Shown here: in pieces, positions 50,852 through 60,241 of the stretch | Layout of the letters: each line of letters starts with the position of its first letter | Position numbering within the stretch: position 1 is the stretch's first letter | Source of the DNA: Runella sp. | GTDB lineage: Bacteria > Bacteroidota > Bacteroidia > Cytophagales > Spirosomataceae | Assembly: GCF_027484545.1 (NCBI RefSeq) | Contig: NZ_JAIXST010000247.1 | Location: forward strand, 1 to 62,446 | DNA length: 62,446 nucleotides | Direction: 5' to 3' | The notes under the pieces: model-generated | Databases searched by the model: none | What the model was told of the DNA's origin: nothing | What the model saw: the letters and a program-made list of their open reading frames with translations, nothing else | Position numbers and translations under genes: made by a program

Positions 50852-52075
50852 ATGAAGCAAAAGAGCCTTTTTTACAATCTTCTTCGTTCTTACGTCCGTT
50901 TTTGGCATAATGTTATTTTTTATCGTAAAGTGGAAATCAGGAATTACCCTAAAGACTTACCTTCCAATACTCCCCTTTTAATTGTCACCAACCATCAAAA
51001 TACGCTGATGGATGCGTTGGCGGTGGTGCTCAATGTCGGAGCCCGTCAACCGTATTTTTTGACCCGCGCCGATCTTTTCAAGAAGGATTTTGTACGAAAA
51101 CTGCTCATGTCCTTAAAAATGCTGCCGGTATATCGCCTCCGCGACGGCATGGACGAAATGCAGCAAAACGATGAAATATTTCAAACCTGCGTCAATATTC
51201 TGAGCAATGGCGGCACACTGGCAGCTTTTCCCGAAGGCAATCACGGCGTACAATATCATTTGCGTCCTTTCAAAAAGGGGCTGGCTCGTATTGCTTTTAA
51301 AGCAGAAACGGAGCATAATTGGAACGTTAATCTGCAAATTCTCCCTTGCGGTCTGTACTATACGCACTGTCAAAAAATGGGAGAACGTCTGATACTGAAT
51401 TTTGGAGAACCCTTCAAAGTCAGGGATTTTCGGGCTGAATACGAACAGAATCAACCCCGCACACTGACCCAAATTACCCGTCGAATGTCGGATGATATCA
51501 AATCACTGATGCTGCATTTTGACGACCTTCCTAACCACGATACGCTCAAATGGCTGACCGATTTGGAGCTGCGCAAAGAAGGTGATACCATTACCAACGT
51601 TCGTCGCAAAGCAAATGAATTGGCACAACTGCGCCAACAGGATATAACAGCTTACGACAGGCTGATGGCAGAAACCACCGCCAAACGTGAGGATTTAGCA
51701 CAACAAGGCATTGAAGCTGAGATTTACGGACAACCTCAGCCCTCTGTTTCCTTGTTGATAATAAACACGTTAGCGTTACTTCTGACTTCTCCCATTGCCT
51801 TTTACGGGTGGATTAACAGCGTTATCCCCTACTCCATTCCGTTTATTTTTACCAAAAAACTCAAAGACCAACAGTTTTCCAGTGCCTTTCGTATCGTATT
51901 CTTTGCGCTCATTACCTTCCCTTTTATTTGGCTGATTCAAATCGGTATTGTGTGGGGAATGACAGAAGCCAAAACAGCGGCTTTGTACGCACTTACCCTC
52001 CCTTTCACCGGTCACTTCGCACACCGTTGGGCGCGTTGGTGGAGCACAACTGTTCAGCAATGGAAATTGCGGTAA
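50852..52075 (+). CDS. 1-acyl-glycerol-3-phosphate acyltransferase-like protein
   Basis: A 407-residue protein. The acyltransferase domain (about 30-230) has NHQNTLMDAL and FPEGNHG, the HxxxxD/FPEG motif pair of the PlsC/GPAT superfamily, with five rather than four residues between His and Asp. A C-terminal region (about 290-395) has two or three membrane segments. It would transfer an acyl group to lysophosphatidic acid or a related lipid. A strong terminator follows at 52110. Confidence 0.85.
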   Translation: MKQKSLFYNLLRSYVRFWHNVIFYRKVEIRNYPKDLPSNTPLLIVTNHQNTLMDALAVVLNVGARQPYFLTRADLFKKDFVRKLLMSLKMLPVYRLRDGMDEMQQNDEIFQTCVNILSNGGTLAAFPEGNHGVQYHLRPFKKGLARIAFKAETEHNWNVNLQILPCGLYYTHCQKMGERLILNFGEPFKVRDFRAEYEQNQPRTLTQITRRMSDDIKSLMLHFDDLPNHDTLKWLTDLELRKEGDTITNVRRKANELAQLRQQDITAYDRLMAETTAKREDLAQQGIEAEIYGQPQPSVSLLIINTLALLLTSPIAFYGWINSVIPYSIPFIFTKKLKDQQFSSAFRIVFFALITFPFIWLIQIGIVWGMTEAKTAALYALTLPFTGHFAHRWARWWSTTVQQWKLR

Positions 52076-52109
52076 ACGCAACGGCGATTGAAAACCAACA
52101 ATGCGTACG

Positions 52110-52153
52110 ACAACGGTCGGTATTCGTGGGAATACCGACCGTTGTCGTTTTTT
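52110..52153 (+). terminator. terminator of the acyltransferase gene
   Basis: ACAACGGTCGGTATTC (52110-52125) pairs with GAATACCGACCGTTGT (52130-52145) over a 4-nt loop, followed by CGTTTTTTG. Confidence 0.85.
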
Positions 52154-52412
52154 GACGAGTTGTCAACTACTTAACGAAGTCCGGCTTGAAAATTTCATTG
52201 TGTTAGACAAAAGAAAAGGTGGGGAAAAACACAAACAGAATGGGTAAAAAACGGAACATACAAGGAATGTAGGAGATTTGAGGGTATAGATTTACCAAAA
52301 TTCGACAGGATTCCATCCCCCTTCCTATCCTCTCTTCAAAATATTCAGCTAATTTTAGTGAATCACAAAATAGTATCACTCCACGCTTTCAATCATTTTT
52401 AACAAAACACCT

Positions 52413-54980
52413 ATGAACCCAAATTGGCATTTACTCCCCAACGAAGAAGTTCTAAAACAAAACAACACCACCATTGATGGGCTCAACGCTTCTACTGCCC
52501 AAGACAAACTTGAAAAAGAGGGTCGAAACGAGTTAAAAGCGAAAAACAAACGCTCTCCCGTCGTTTTATTTCTTCAGCAATTCCTGAATGTAATGATTCT
52601 GGTGCTGGTAGGCGCGGCAATCGTTTCGGGGATCGTGGGTGACATTTCCGATACGTATGTCATTTTGGGGATTATTATTCTCAATTCCGTCATTGGCTTT
52701 GTGCAGGAATACCGCGCCGAAAAAGCCATGGAGGCATTGGGCAAACTGGCAGTACCGACGGCTAAAGTCATTCGTGACAAAAAAACGATAGATATTCCTT
52801 CTACTGAGTTGGTGAAGGGTGATATAGTACTGCTCGAAGCGGGCAATACCGTTCCAGCCGATGTGCGTTTGCTGGAAGTTCATTCACTGAAAATTGAAGA
52901 AGCGGGCCTGACGGGGGAATCACTGCCCGTGGATAAAACCGTGGAACAACTAAAGGAAGAAGATTCCTCTTTGGGCGACCGCACCAACATGGCTTTCAGC
53001 GGAACCAACATCACCAACGGGCGGGCTACGGGAGTAGTGGTGGCTACCGGAATGGAAAGTGAATTGGGGAAGATAGCGGGCATGTTGCAGGAAGAAGGCA
53101 GCGAAACGCCCCTCCAAAAACGCATGGCCGAATTTGGCCGACGACTTACGGTTATCATACTCATTCTCTGCGCCTTGCTGTTCTTGGCAGGTTATTTACG
53201 CGGTGAAGAAATCGGTAAAATGCTGCTCACTTCCATTTCGTTGGCCGTAGCAGCCATTCCTGAGGCTTTGCCTGCCGTCATAACTGTTTCGTTGGCGTTG
53301 GGAGCGAGTCGGTTAGCTAAGAAAAACGCACTGGTTAGAAAATTGTATGCCGTGGAAACACTTGGCTCCGTGACCTTTATCTGTACCGACAAAACAGGTA
53401 CTTTGACCAAAAACAAGATGGAAGTAAAAGAGACTTGGTTGCAAAATGAAAACGACCGAACTCCTCTGTTGCGAGCCATGACACTCAATCAGGATGTAAA
53501 ACTGCAAAATAAAAAACTCACGGGCGACCCGACAGAAATCGCCATGCTCGAATACGCCCAAACACAGGATAGCTTTGAGAAACGCTGGGTTGACGATGAT
53601 AAACGTATTCATGAATTACCTTTCGATTCGGAACGAAAGGCAATGACCACGATTCACGAATACGAAGGAAAATACTATGTATTTACCAAAGGTGCCGCCG
53701 AATCCATAGCCCCAATCACTGTCGGCGAAGATGAACCCATTCAAAAAGAGGAAGAGCGAATGGCCGCCGCCGGAATGCGTGTGTTGGCCTATGCTTCCAA
53801 AGTTCTGGATACTTTACCCAATGAAATCAAAATAGAAGAAATTGAAAAAGACCTTACCTTTTTGGGTTTGGTTGGATTGATAGACCCGCCAAGAGAAGAA
53901 GCAAAAAAAGCCATCTCAGAATGTAAATCCGCAGGAATAATTCCCGTCATGATTACCGGCGACCACCCGCTTACTGCTGCCACCATTGCCCGCGAAATCG
54001 GTATTTTGGACAATGACCAACAAAAAGTGGTCACAGGTAAGGAGTTGGAAAAAATGACTGATAAAGAGTTTAAAAAACAGGTGCTGGACATTCGGGTGTA
54101 CGCACGTGTATCGCCCGAACAAAAACTTAACATTGTCAAAGCGCTACAGGACAAGGGACAATTTGTTTCCATGACGGGCGACGGTGTCAATGATGCACCT
54201 TCGCTCAAACGCGCCAACATTGGCATTGCCATGGGAATCACGGGCACGGACGTGACCAAAGAAGCAGCCCACATGATTTTGTTGGACGATAATTTTGCCA
54301 CCATCATCAAAGCCGTTCGGGAAGGGCGTCGTATTTATGATAATATCACGAAGTTCATCAAGTACATTATGACGGGAAATGCGGCCGAAATTTGGAGCAT
54401 TTTTCTGGCACCGCTCATCGGACTGCCTATTCCTCTGCTTCCTGTTCATATTTTATGGATCAATCTGATTACGGATGGTTTGCCGGCGTTGGCACTTGCC
54501 GCTGAGCCTGCCGAGAAAGGCCTCATGACACATCCTCCGCGTGAACCTAAAGAGAGTATTTTTGCCAATGGCTTAGGAATTCATATCATTTGGGTAGGTC
54601 TGCTAACCGGGATATTGACCGTAGGCACTCAATGGTATGAACTAAAGTCAGGGGATAAACACTGGCAAACGATTGTATTTACGGTATTGTGCATGAGTCA
54701 GCTTTGCTATGTACTGGCCATTCGCAGCCATAAAGAATCGTTATTCACGCAGGAATTATTAAGCAATAAAACCTTACTGGGGGCAGTAGCCCTGACGGTA
54801 AGTTTGCAGATGGCCGTGATTTATGTACCTTTTATGAATAAATTTTTTCATACTCAACCTCTTACGTGGCAGGAATTAGCCGTAGCTTTTGGAGTTTCCA
54901 GCCTTACCTTTTGGGCGGTAGAAGTAGAAAAAATAGTAAAGAGAAGAAAAATAAAAAAGACTGGAAGAGTCAAAAAATAA
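52413..54980 (+). CDS. P2-type cation-transporting ATPase (calcium ATPase-like)
   Basis: An 855-residue pump with a cation-ATPase N-terminal domain, TGES in AGLTGESLP (actuator), CTDKTGTLTKN with the phosphorylated Asp, and MTGDGVNDAPSLKRANIGIA at the hinge. PEALPA in TM4 (IPEALPAVI) fits a calcium or related divalent cation pump of the PMR1/SERCA type. About ten transmembrane segments. Its terminator hairpin is 54981-55011. Confidence 0.93.
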   Translation: MNPNWHLLPNEEVLKQNNTTIDGLNASTAQDKLEKEGRNELKAKNKRSPVVLFLQQFLNVMILVLVGAAIVSGIVGDISDTYVILGIIILNSVIGFVQEYRAEKAMEALGKLAVPTAKVIRDKKTIDIPSTELVKGDIVLLEAGNTVPADVRLLEVHSLKIEEAGLTGESLPVDKTVEQLKEEDSSLGDRTNMAFSGTNITNGRATGVVVATGMESELGKIAGMLQEEGSETPLQKRMAEFGRRLTVIILILCALLFLAGYLRGEEIGKMLLTSISLAVAAIPEALPAVITVSLALGASRLAKKNALVRKLYAVETLGSVTFICTDKTGTLTKNKMEVKETWLQNENDRTPLLRAMTLNQDVKLQNKKLTGDPTEIAMLEYAQTQDSFEKRWVDDDKRIHELPFDSERKAMTTIHEYEGKYYVFTKGAAESIAPITVGEDEPIQKEEERMAAAGMRVLAYASKVLDTLPNEIKIEEIEKDLTFLGLVGLIDPPREEAKKAISECKSAGIIPVMITGDHPLTAATIAREIGILDNDQQKVVTGKELEKMTDKEFKKQVLDIRVYARVSPEQKLNIVKALQDKGQFVSMTGDGVNDAPSLKRANIGIAMGITGTDVTKEAAHMILLDDNFATIIKAVREGRRIYDNITKFIKYIMTGNAAEIWSIFLAPLIGLPIPLLPVHILWINLITDGLPALALAAEPAEKGLMTHPPREPKESIFANGLGIHIIWVGLLTGILTVGTQWYELKSGDKHWQTIVFTVLCMSQLCYVLAIRSHKESLFTQELLSNKTLLGAVALTVSLQMAVIYVPFMNKFFHTQPLTWQELAVAFGVSSLTFWAVEVEKIVKRRKIKKTGRVKK

Positions 54981-55011
54981 GACTTGGAATGTTTTAAAAA
55001 CACTCCAAGTC
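54981..55011 (+). terminator. terminator-like hairpin after the ATPase
   Basis: GACTTGGA (54981-54988) pairs with TCCAAGTC (55004-55011). T tract weak. Confidence 0.55.
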
Positions 55012-55053
55012 TCAACCATAACAGTGGACTGTCGACTATTGACCGTGGACCAC

Positions 55054-55842
55054 TTAAAAATCCGTATTAGCCTCTTTAATATCCATTTTTTGAATCCAGA
55101 TGTTACGGTAAAGCACATCGTGGCCTTCGGCTTGGAGTTTGAGGCCACCCGGTGTATCAGTGATTCCTTTTCCACCGTCGTTTCCACCGTCAATTCCTGA
55201 GTTAGGTCCACCCCATACTTGGCTGATTTTTTGGTTCTTGTGTACTTTTTTGCCGTTAAAATACAGCGTTACCATCGGTTTTTCAACGAGTTTTCCGTCC
55301 TTAAAACGAGCCGCACGGAACATAATATCGTAGGAATTCCACTTACCAATCCCATTATACGCATAGTATGGAGAGGGAGATTCGTTGATAACCGCCGCCA
55401 TTCCGTGTGAAGTGGTATCGCCGTCGAGTACCTGAATTTCGTACCGATTTTGGAGATACACACCGCTATTGCCTCCTTTTTTGGAAATGTAGAATTCTAC
55501 ATGTGCCCGAAAATCCTTGAACTTATCGTTCGTTACAATATCGGCAGAGCCATATTTTCCACCTGCGGCGGCAGGGTCATTGGTATTTACTGCCGTTCCT
55601 TTATCGACGGGGTCATTGACAATAAACCACTTAATGGGGAGCGTAGCCGCCAAACGCGGACCATCCCAATACGTCCATTTTTCGTCGAGCATCTTGCGCG
55701 AGCCGTCAAAATAAACTTCAGCTGTTTTTGGCGCTTTTACCCCTACTCCCACTTGGGCTTTGATTCGAGTGGATATTGCGAAAGTAAGAAGTAGACAAAC
55801 TACGAGTATCGGACGGTGTTGAGCAACGAACTTCTTCATCAT
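55054..55842 (-). CDS. secreted DUF1080 (3-keto-disaccharide hydrolase) domain protein
   Basis: A 262-residue protein with signal peptide (ISTRIKAQ). The lectin-like DUF1080 jelly roll (about 45-255) carries AHVEFYISKKGGNSGVYLQN and IQVLDGDTTSHGM, the pattern of family members that hydrolyse 3-keto sugars. DUF1080 genes often go with oxidoreductases and ThuA or TIM-barrel isomerases in Bacteroidota. Here it stands alone. Confidence 0.87.
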   Translation of the reverse strand: MMKKFVAQHRPILVVCLLLTFAISTRIKAQVGVGVKAPKTAEVYFDGSRKMLDEKWTYWDGPRLAATLPIKWFIVNDPVDKGTAVNTNDPAAAGGKYGSADIVTNDKFKDFRAHVEFYISKKGGNSGVYLQNRYEIQVLDGDTTSHGMAAVINESPSPYYAYNGIGKWNSYDIMFRAARFKDGKLVEKPMVTLYFNGKKVHKNQKISQVWGGPNSGIDGGNDGGKGITDTPGGLKLQAEGHDVLYRNIWIQKMDIKEANTDF

Positions 55843-55931
55843 TTAGTCAGTTTTTGGTTTAACAAGTTGTAACCAAAAGCACAAGACCGGCCAAATCTTT
55901 AACGATGGGGAAAGATTTCTTAGGATTCCTC

Positions 55932-56828
55932 TCAGTTCACCACTGCTTCATACACAAAAAGCGTTGAGGCATCATCATCGTCAGGCACAAAATACGCCCG
56001 AAGACCATCAGGAGTGGTTTCTATCCAAAAGGGATTGTTGGTCATGGGGGCACCTGTGGGAGACCAAAGCGACAACGGCACTTGGTGTATGGGGCGATTA
56101 TCCGCTAAGTTCACCACTTCCAATCCTCCCAAACGAAAGGCAACAGCGTCGGGCGAAGTTTTGTAGCTGTGAAGCCCTCCGCACAGCATCTTATGTTGTC
56201 CAATGTAATGACAATCCTGATAATCAATGTAATAGGATGGATTGTTGATACGAATTTGGTCAGGAGAAACCGTCGGATTGGTGACGTTCCCGTTTGCATT
56301 CAATTTCCACCGATAAAAACTGCGCGAACCCCAACTTACTCCATTCAGCGTATTGGCCTCTGTATTGTGCACAATACCTCCAATGTGCTCTTCAAAACGC
56401 ATTACCTCCGTGCCTTTCATCGTTTTGGGGTCTACTTTATAAACAATGGAACGGCTGTTTGGGCGGTATTCCGCTACGGGCACCCAAATAAATTGCCCAT
56501 CAAAATCAATCCCTCCAGGATGATAGATTAAGCCTTCGCCCAAGGAAATTTTAGCGGTGAGTTTACCTGTCGCATCAAACTTAAAAAGATGTCCGATGCC
56601 TTCGCCTCCGTCGTTGTTTTGGCGTTTGCGCGTCACTTCTACCGAACTCATAAAAAAATAGTCTCCGATTTTTACCATGCCTTGCGGATGGAAACTTGGG
56701 AAATGAAGTTTTACCGCCGCTACCTGTTTCCACGGAGTATCGGGGCGCAGCTTAACAATCTTCTCGGCGAGTGGTGTTTGTGCATATAAATGTGCGCAAA
56801 ATAATAGAGAAACGAAAAGGCTTTTCAT
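55932..56828 (-). CDS. secreted beta-propeller-like protein (DUF6454)
   Basis: A 298-residue protein with signal peptide (FCAHLYAQ). It shows repeated strands such as HLFKFDATGKLTAKISLGEG and LIYHPGGIDFDGQFIWVPVA, in line with a beta-propeller of unknown function (DUF6454-like). No catalytic motif is seen. 89 nt from the DUF1080 gene on the same strand. Confidence 0.7.
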   Translation of the reverse strand: MKSLFVSLLFCAHLYAQTPLAEKIVKLRPDTPWKQVAAVKLHFPSFHPQGMVKIGDYFFMSSVEVTRKRQNNDGGEGIGHLFKFDATGKLTAKISLGEGLIYHPGGIDFDGQFIWVPVAEYRPNSRSIVYKVDPKTMKGTEVMRFEEHIGGIVHNTEANTLNGVSWGSRSFYRWKLNANGNVTNPTVSPDQIRINNPSYYIDYQDCHYIGQHKMLCGGLHSYKTSPDAVAFRLGGLEVVNLADNRPIHQVPLSLWSPTGAPMTNNPFWIETTPDGLRAYFVPDDDDASTLFVYEAVVN

Positions 56829-56851
56829 GATTAAATGGGCTTGTATCGGCT

Positions 56852-56986
56852 CTTTATGAAGTTACTTGCACTTTGAAAATTCAACCTCATCCCTAACCCT
56901 TCTCCTTTCTGGAGAAGGGGATTTAAAACCCTCTCCAGAAAGGAGAGGGTAGGGTGAGGTTGAACTTTGCAAGTAAAATCATAAAG
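56852..56986. repeat. 135-bp MITE-like palindromic repeat
   Basis: The left arm (CTTTATGAAGTTACTTGCA, CAACCTCATCCCTAACCC, CTCCTTTCTGGAGA) and the right arm (TCTCCAGAAAGGAGAGGG, AGGTTGAACTTTGCAAGTAA, ATAAAG) are inverted copies with small indels, so the whole unit can fold into one long hairpin. No ORF. Similar accessory palindromes are scattered in genomes of this group. Confidence 0.75.
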
Positions 56987-57032
56987 ATTCCTTGTATCTC
57001 ACTAAAAGCGATTAAAAGGGTAAATCTTTCTT

Positions 57033-57040
57033 TATTTTTG
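57033..57040 (+). promoter_or_regulatory. -7-like box TATTTTTG
   Basis: Fits TAnnTTTG and lies 29 nt before the start at 57070; no clear -33. Confidence 0.35.
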
Positions 57041-57069
57041 GCTCAGAATCCTATTCCTCAAAAAACACA

Positions 57070-57711
57070 ATGCTTAAAGAAACTCTGAAATTAGCACAAA
57101 CACTGTGGGATTATCACCACGTCAATCATACACTCGAAAAATCGGACTGCATTTTAGTATTGGGAAGTCACGATTTACGCGTAGCCGAACGGGGAGCGGA
57201 ATTGTATTTGGAAGGTTGGGCGCCTCTGTTGGTTTTTTCAGGAGGACTCGGACGGCTGACGCAGGAGATTTGGTCGGAGGCGGAAGCTGATAAATTTGCT
57301 TCCATTGCAGTGGCAAAAGGAGTTCCAAAAGACGCTATTCTGATTGAAAACAAATCAACCAATACGGGCGAAAATATCCTTTTCACTCAACAACTGTTCC
57401 GAGAGAAAAACATTGACCCTCAATCCTTTATTGTAGTTCAAAAGCCATACATGGAACGGCGAAGTTATGCCACTTTCAAAAGACATTGGCCCAACAAAAA
57501 ATTGCAGGTTACTTCTCCCCAAATTTCGCTGAACAACTACCCCAACGAGGAAATTTCCTTGGAAGAAGTCATTCATATCATGGTAGGTGACCTTCAGAGA
57601 ATAAAGATATACCCCGAAAAAGGATTCCAAATTTTTCAGGAAATTCCCGATGAGGTTTGGGAGGCTTATGAGAAGTTGGTTGAATTAGGGTATAATTCTC
57701 ATTTGATATAG
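57070..57711 (+). CDS. YdcF-like DUF218 protein
   Basis: A 213-residue protein with the DUF218 (YdcF/SanA-like) motifs ILVLGSHDLRVAERGAELYL, LVFSGGLGR and NTGENILFTQQLF. Relatives bind S-adenosylmethionine or affect envelope integrity; the role here is not known. No signal peptide or transmembrane segment in this member. Monocistronic. Confidence 0.88.
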   Translation: MLKETLKLAQTLWDYHHVNHTLEKSDCILVLGSHDLRVAERGAELYLEGWAPLLVFSGGLGRLTQEIWSEAEADKFASIAVAKGVPKDAILIENKSTNTGENILFTQQLFREKNIDPQSFIVVQKPYMERRSYATFKRHWPNKKLQVTSPQISLNNYPNEEISLEEVIHIMVGDLQRIKIYPEKGFQIFQEIPDEVWEAYEKLVELGYNSHLI

Positions 57712-57759
57712 CGATAAACAAGTTGCAAAAGGCAAGTGGGCAAAATGCAAAAAAAGTGA

Positions 57760-59253
57760 TTATGCTTTGGCTAATTTCTTTTTTAGCAAGGCTCTCTGCT
57801 CCCATTTTGCCCGAATCCGTTCCCACCAAATGATGTAAATATCTTTATCAAAGATACGTGAATCTTTCAGGGCACGATCGGCAAAATAAATACCCACAAA
57901 TATCAACAGGGTATTGGAAAACCAAGCGCCGAAAGGCACCCATACCAGACCATCTTTCGCCCATTTATCGCCTTGCAGCGTGAGTACATACGAAAGGATA
58001 AAAAACAGTACCGACACCAAAACAGGAATCCCAAAGCCGCCTTTTTTGATAATAGCACCGAGCGGAGCCCCCAGCAAAAACATGACAAAGCAAGAAACCG
58101 CCTGGGTGTATTTGTGGTGCATTTCCAAATCATACCGATACCATGCCTTGCCTTTTTCAGCAATGTAGGTTTTGTTGCTTTGTTCGTACGTTTTGATATT
58201 TTGGGCCTGATTTAAGGCAGTGGCTATTACCTGTTCTTTTTCAGAAGGAAGCTTGACAGCCTTCTTTTTGAGCAACGAATCTACCCATTTTCCATACTTT
58301 GGGGCGGTTTTGGGGATGAGGTTTTCGACCCGAAACGCATAACTGAAATACTGCTTTGATTGACTGAAAAGTCCGTCCTTTGTTTTCTTGTATTCCTTTT
58401 TTAAAGAATCAGCCACTTTCCGAAGCTCTCGGGCATTTTTCATGTACTCGTGGTACTGAAATTGATTCTCGTCGGTGCGTTTAAGCCCAAACGACTCTAA
58501 GCTTACCACCATTTTGTAATGGTCGAAATACGAACGGGTAAACTGTCGATTGTCGTTGGAAGCAAAGGAGTTTCCGGTTTGCGCTGTCTCCGAATATTGA
58601 TTTCCCCGAAACAACTCAAAGATCAAGTAGCTATTTTCATTGATAGTGTACATTAATCCGGAATCGGCCAAAATCACTTCCCGATTCCCTGCGTTGTAAT
58701 CATTGGTAGGATGTCGATAAATGACCAGCCCTTTGAGGCTTCTATCGTTGGGCACCGGAAATTTTTTATCAACCTTAATATTATAACCCGGCAAGTCGTT
58801 GTAAAAAATCCCTTCCTTGATATTCAGCGTCGCTTTGGCGGTTTTGATGTCGTAGAGCAGACTATAGCCCTTCAGGTTGGCCCACGGAGCCACTTCATTG
58901 TTGTACCAAAATGAAAAAATGGTTATCATCCCCACCATGACCATCACCGACCGCATGGCACGCCACGTAGAAATTCCCGCACTTTTGATAGCCGTTAATT
59001 CAAAATACTCGCCTAAGTTCCCAAACGTCATCAAGGAAGAAAGCAAGACCGCCAAAGGCAGCGCCACGGGAACCGTGATTAAACTAAAAAAAACTAAGAG
59101 TTTAGCATAATTTAACAAATCAATGTCTTTTCCAACGAGTTCATTGAGGTATTGAGAAATGAGTCGCATTAAAAAAATGAAGACTACAATGCACAACGTC
59201 AACACAAACGGCCCTAAAAATGACCGTAAAACCAATTTATCAATCTTTTTCAT
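57760..59253 (-). CDS. LptF/LptG family permease
   Basis: A 497-residue membrane protein with N-terminal helices (LRSFLGPFVLTLCIVVFIFL) and a C-terminal bundle around FVMFLLGAPLGAIIKKGGFG; a large periplasmic beta-jellyroll domain lies between about 100 and 370. Part of the LptB2FG complex that pulls lipopolysaccharide from the inner membrane. Whether it is F or G cannot be settled here. Its partner is not in the window. Confidence 0.9.
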   Translation of the reverse strand: MKKIDKLVLRSFLGPFVLTLCIVVFIFLMRLISQYLNELVGKDIDLLNYAKLLVFFSLITVPVALPLAVLLSSLMTFGNLGEYFELTAIKSAGISTWRAMRSVMVMVGMITIFSFWYNNEVAPWANLKGYSLLYDIKTAKATLNIKEGIFYNDLPGYNIKVDKKFPVPNDRSLKGLVIYRHPTNDYNAGNREVILADSGLMYTINENSYLIFELFRGNQYSETAQTGNSFASNDNRQFTRSYFDHYKMVVSLESFGLKRTDENQFQYHEYMKNARELRKVADSLKKEYKKTKDGLFSQSKQYFSYAFRVENLIPKTAPKYGKWVDSLLKKKAVKLPSEKEQVIATALNQAQNIKTYEQSNKTYIAEKGKAWYRYDLEMHHKYTQAVSCFVMFLLGAPLGAIIKKGGFGIPVLVSVLFFILSYVLTLQGDKWAKDGLVWVPFGAWFSNTLLIFVGIYFADRALKDSRIFDKDIYIIWWERIRAKWEQRALLKKKLAKA

Positions 59254-59363
59254 ACTTTCATTCCAATGTTATCGCTTATGGGTCAATCATTAGTGGTAAA
59301 ATACACAATTTATCACATGATTAACAATCCATCTCAGCGACGGACTTCAGTTAACAACTTGCA

Positions 59364-59768
59364 TTAACTTCCGACAATTTCTTTGAGGCTATCTATTAAA
59401 CCGTCCCAAAGGTCACTAAGTTCTTCACTATCGGTGTTTACTGAATAATCGGTGATGCGCAGATAGGTGGAGCCTGTGAGGTCACTGACGTCAATTTTAA
59501 ACTCAATGTAATTGTTGTCACGATTGCTTTCGCTGGTATTAATAAACTCAAATTTTACGCTTTTATTGAGTCTCAGCGAGGTTTGTTCGGCAAAATGACT
59601 CTCTTTATCCCATATAAAATCAAAGGTATGGTCGGGTTTAATATTGACTTTATCACAAAACCACTGTGAAAGTCCGGAGGCTGTGCTCACGTACGGGAAC
59701 AACATTTTAGGCGAAGCCCGTAACTCGTATTCGTTTGAGTATTTAAATTTTTGCATAGTTTTTGGCAT
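59364..59768 (-). CDS. START-like/AHSA1-like domain protein
   Basis: A 134-residue protein fitting the SRPBCC/START-like fold of the Bacteroidota START-like domain (KYSNEYELRASPKMLFPYVS, GLSQWFCDKVNI, SDLWDGLIDSLKEIVG). Small-molecule binding; no catalytic motif known. Alone between the LptF/G-like gene and tRNA-Met. Confidence 0.8.
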   Translation of the reverse strand: MPKTMQKFKYSNEYELRASPKMLFPYVSTASGLSQWFCDKVNIKPDHTFDFIWDKESHFAEQTSLRLNKSVKFEFINTSESNRDNNYIEFKIDVSDLTGSTYLRITDYSVNTDSEELSDLWDGLIDSLKEIVGS

Positions 59769-59896
59769 TGTTAAGTGTTAAAGGCTAAAGACTAAGGAGT
59801 TAAAAGTCAGTCAAAAATCGGCTCCTTTTAACGTTTAACTTTTCCATTCCCAACAACGGGGCAAAATAGAAACTTCCTGCAATTATTCAAAATCTG

Positions 59897-59928
59897 TTTG
59901 CGCATTAAAATTTTTTCTACTACTTTTG
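59897..59928 (+). promoter_or_regulatory. tRNA-Met promoter
   Basis: TTTG (59897-59900), a 20-bp gap and TACTTTTG (59921-59928) match the Bacteroidota consensus; the tRNA begins 15 nt after. Confidence 0.65.
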
Positions 59929-59943
59929 CACCACCAAAACGAT

Positions 59944-60017
59944 GGCGGGGTAGCTCAGATGGTTAGAGCGTAGGATTCATAACCCTAAGGTCGGCAGTTC
60001 GATCCTGCTCCCCGCTA
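59944..60017 (+). tRNA. tRNA-Met(CAT)
   Basis: A 74-nt tRNA with acceptor stem GGCGGGG/CCCCGCT (one G-T pair), D arm TAGCTCAGATGGTTAGAGC, anticodon loop TTCATAA (CAT) and T loop TTCGATC. A CAT anticodon could also be the lysidine-modified Ile tRNA; elongator Met is the simpler reading. A P4-type integrase follows its 3' end. Confidence 0.92.
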
Positions 60018-60030
60018 CACTGACTATCAG

Positions 60031-60063
60031 GCCGTTACAGCAAAATCTGTAACGGCTTTTTTT
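60031..60063 (+). terminator. terminator after tRNA-Met
   Basis: GCCGTTACAG (60031-60040) pairs with CTGTAACGGC (60047-60056), followed by seven T. Confidence 0.85.
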
Positions 60064-60068
60064 ATGTT

Positions 60069-60088
60069 GGTACAACATAGGTACAACA
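60069..60088. repeat. direct repeats GGTACAACA
   Basis: GGTACAACA at 60069-60077 and 60080-60088, 11 bp apart, between tRNA-Met and the integrase stop. Possible arm or excisionase sites of the second element. Confidence 0.4.
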
Positions 60089-60241
60089 AATAGCCTTTTG
60101 GGAGCGAAAAGTTACGTTGGTATGCGCCATTCCGGAGCAAACCCCATCATGTCAAAATTTTTATGTGATTTTTTTATTGACAGGTAAAAAACATTTTAGC
60201 CATATAATAAAGACAACACTAATCATCCTGACAACGTCGTT

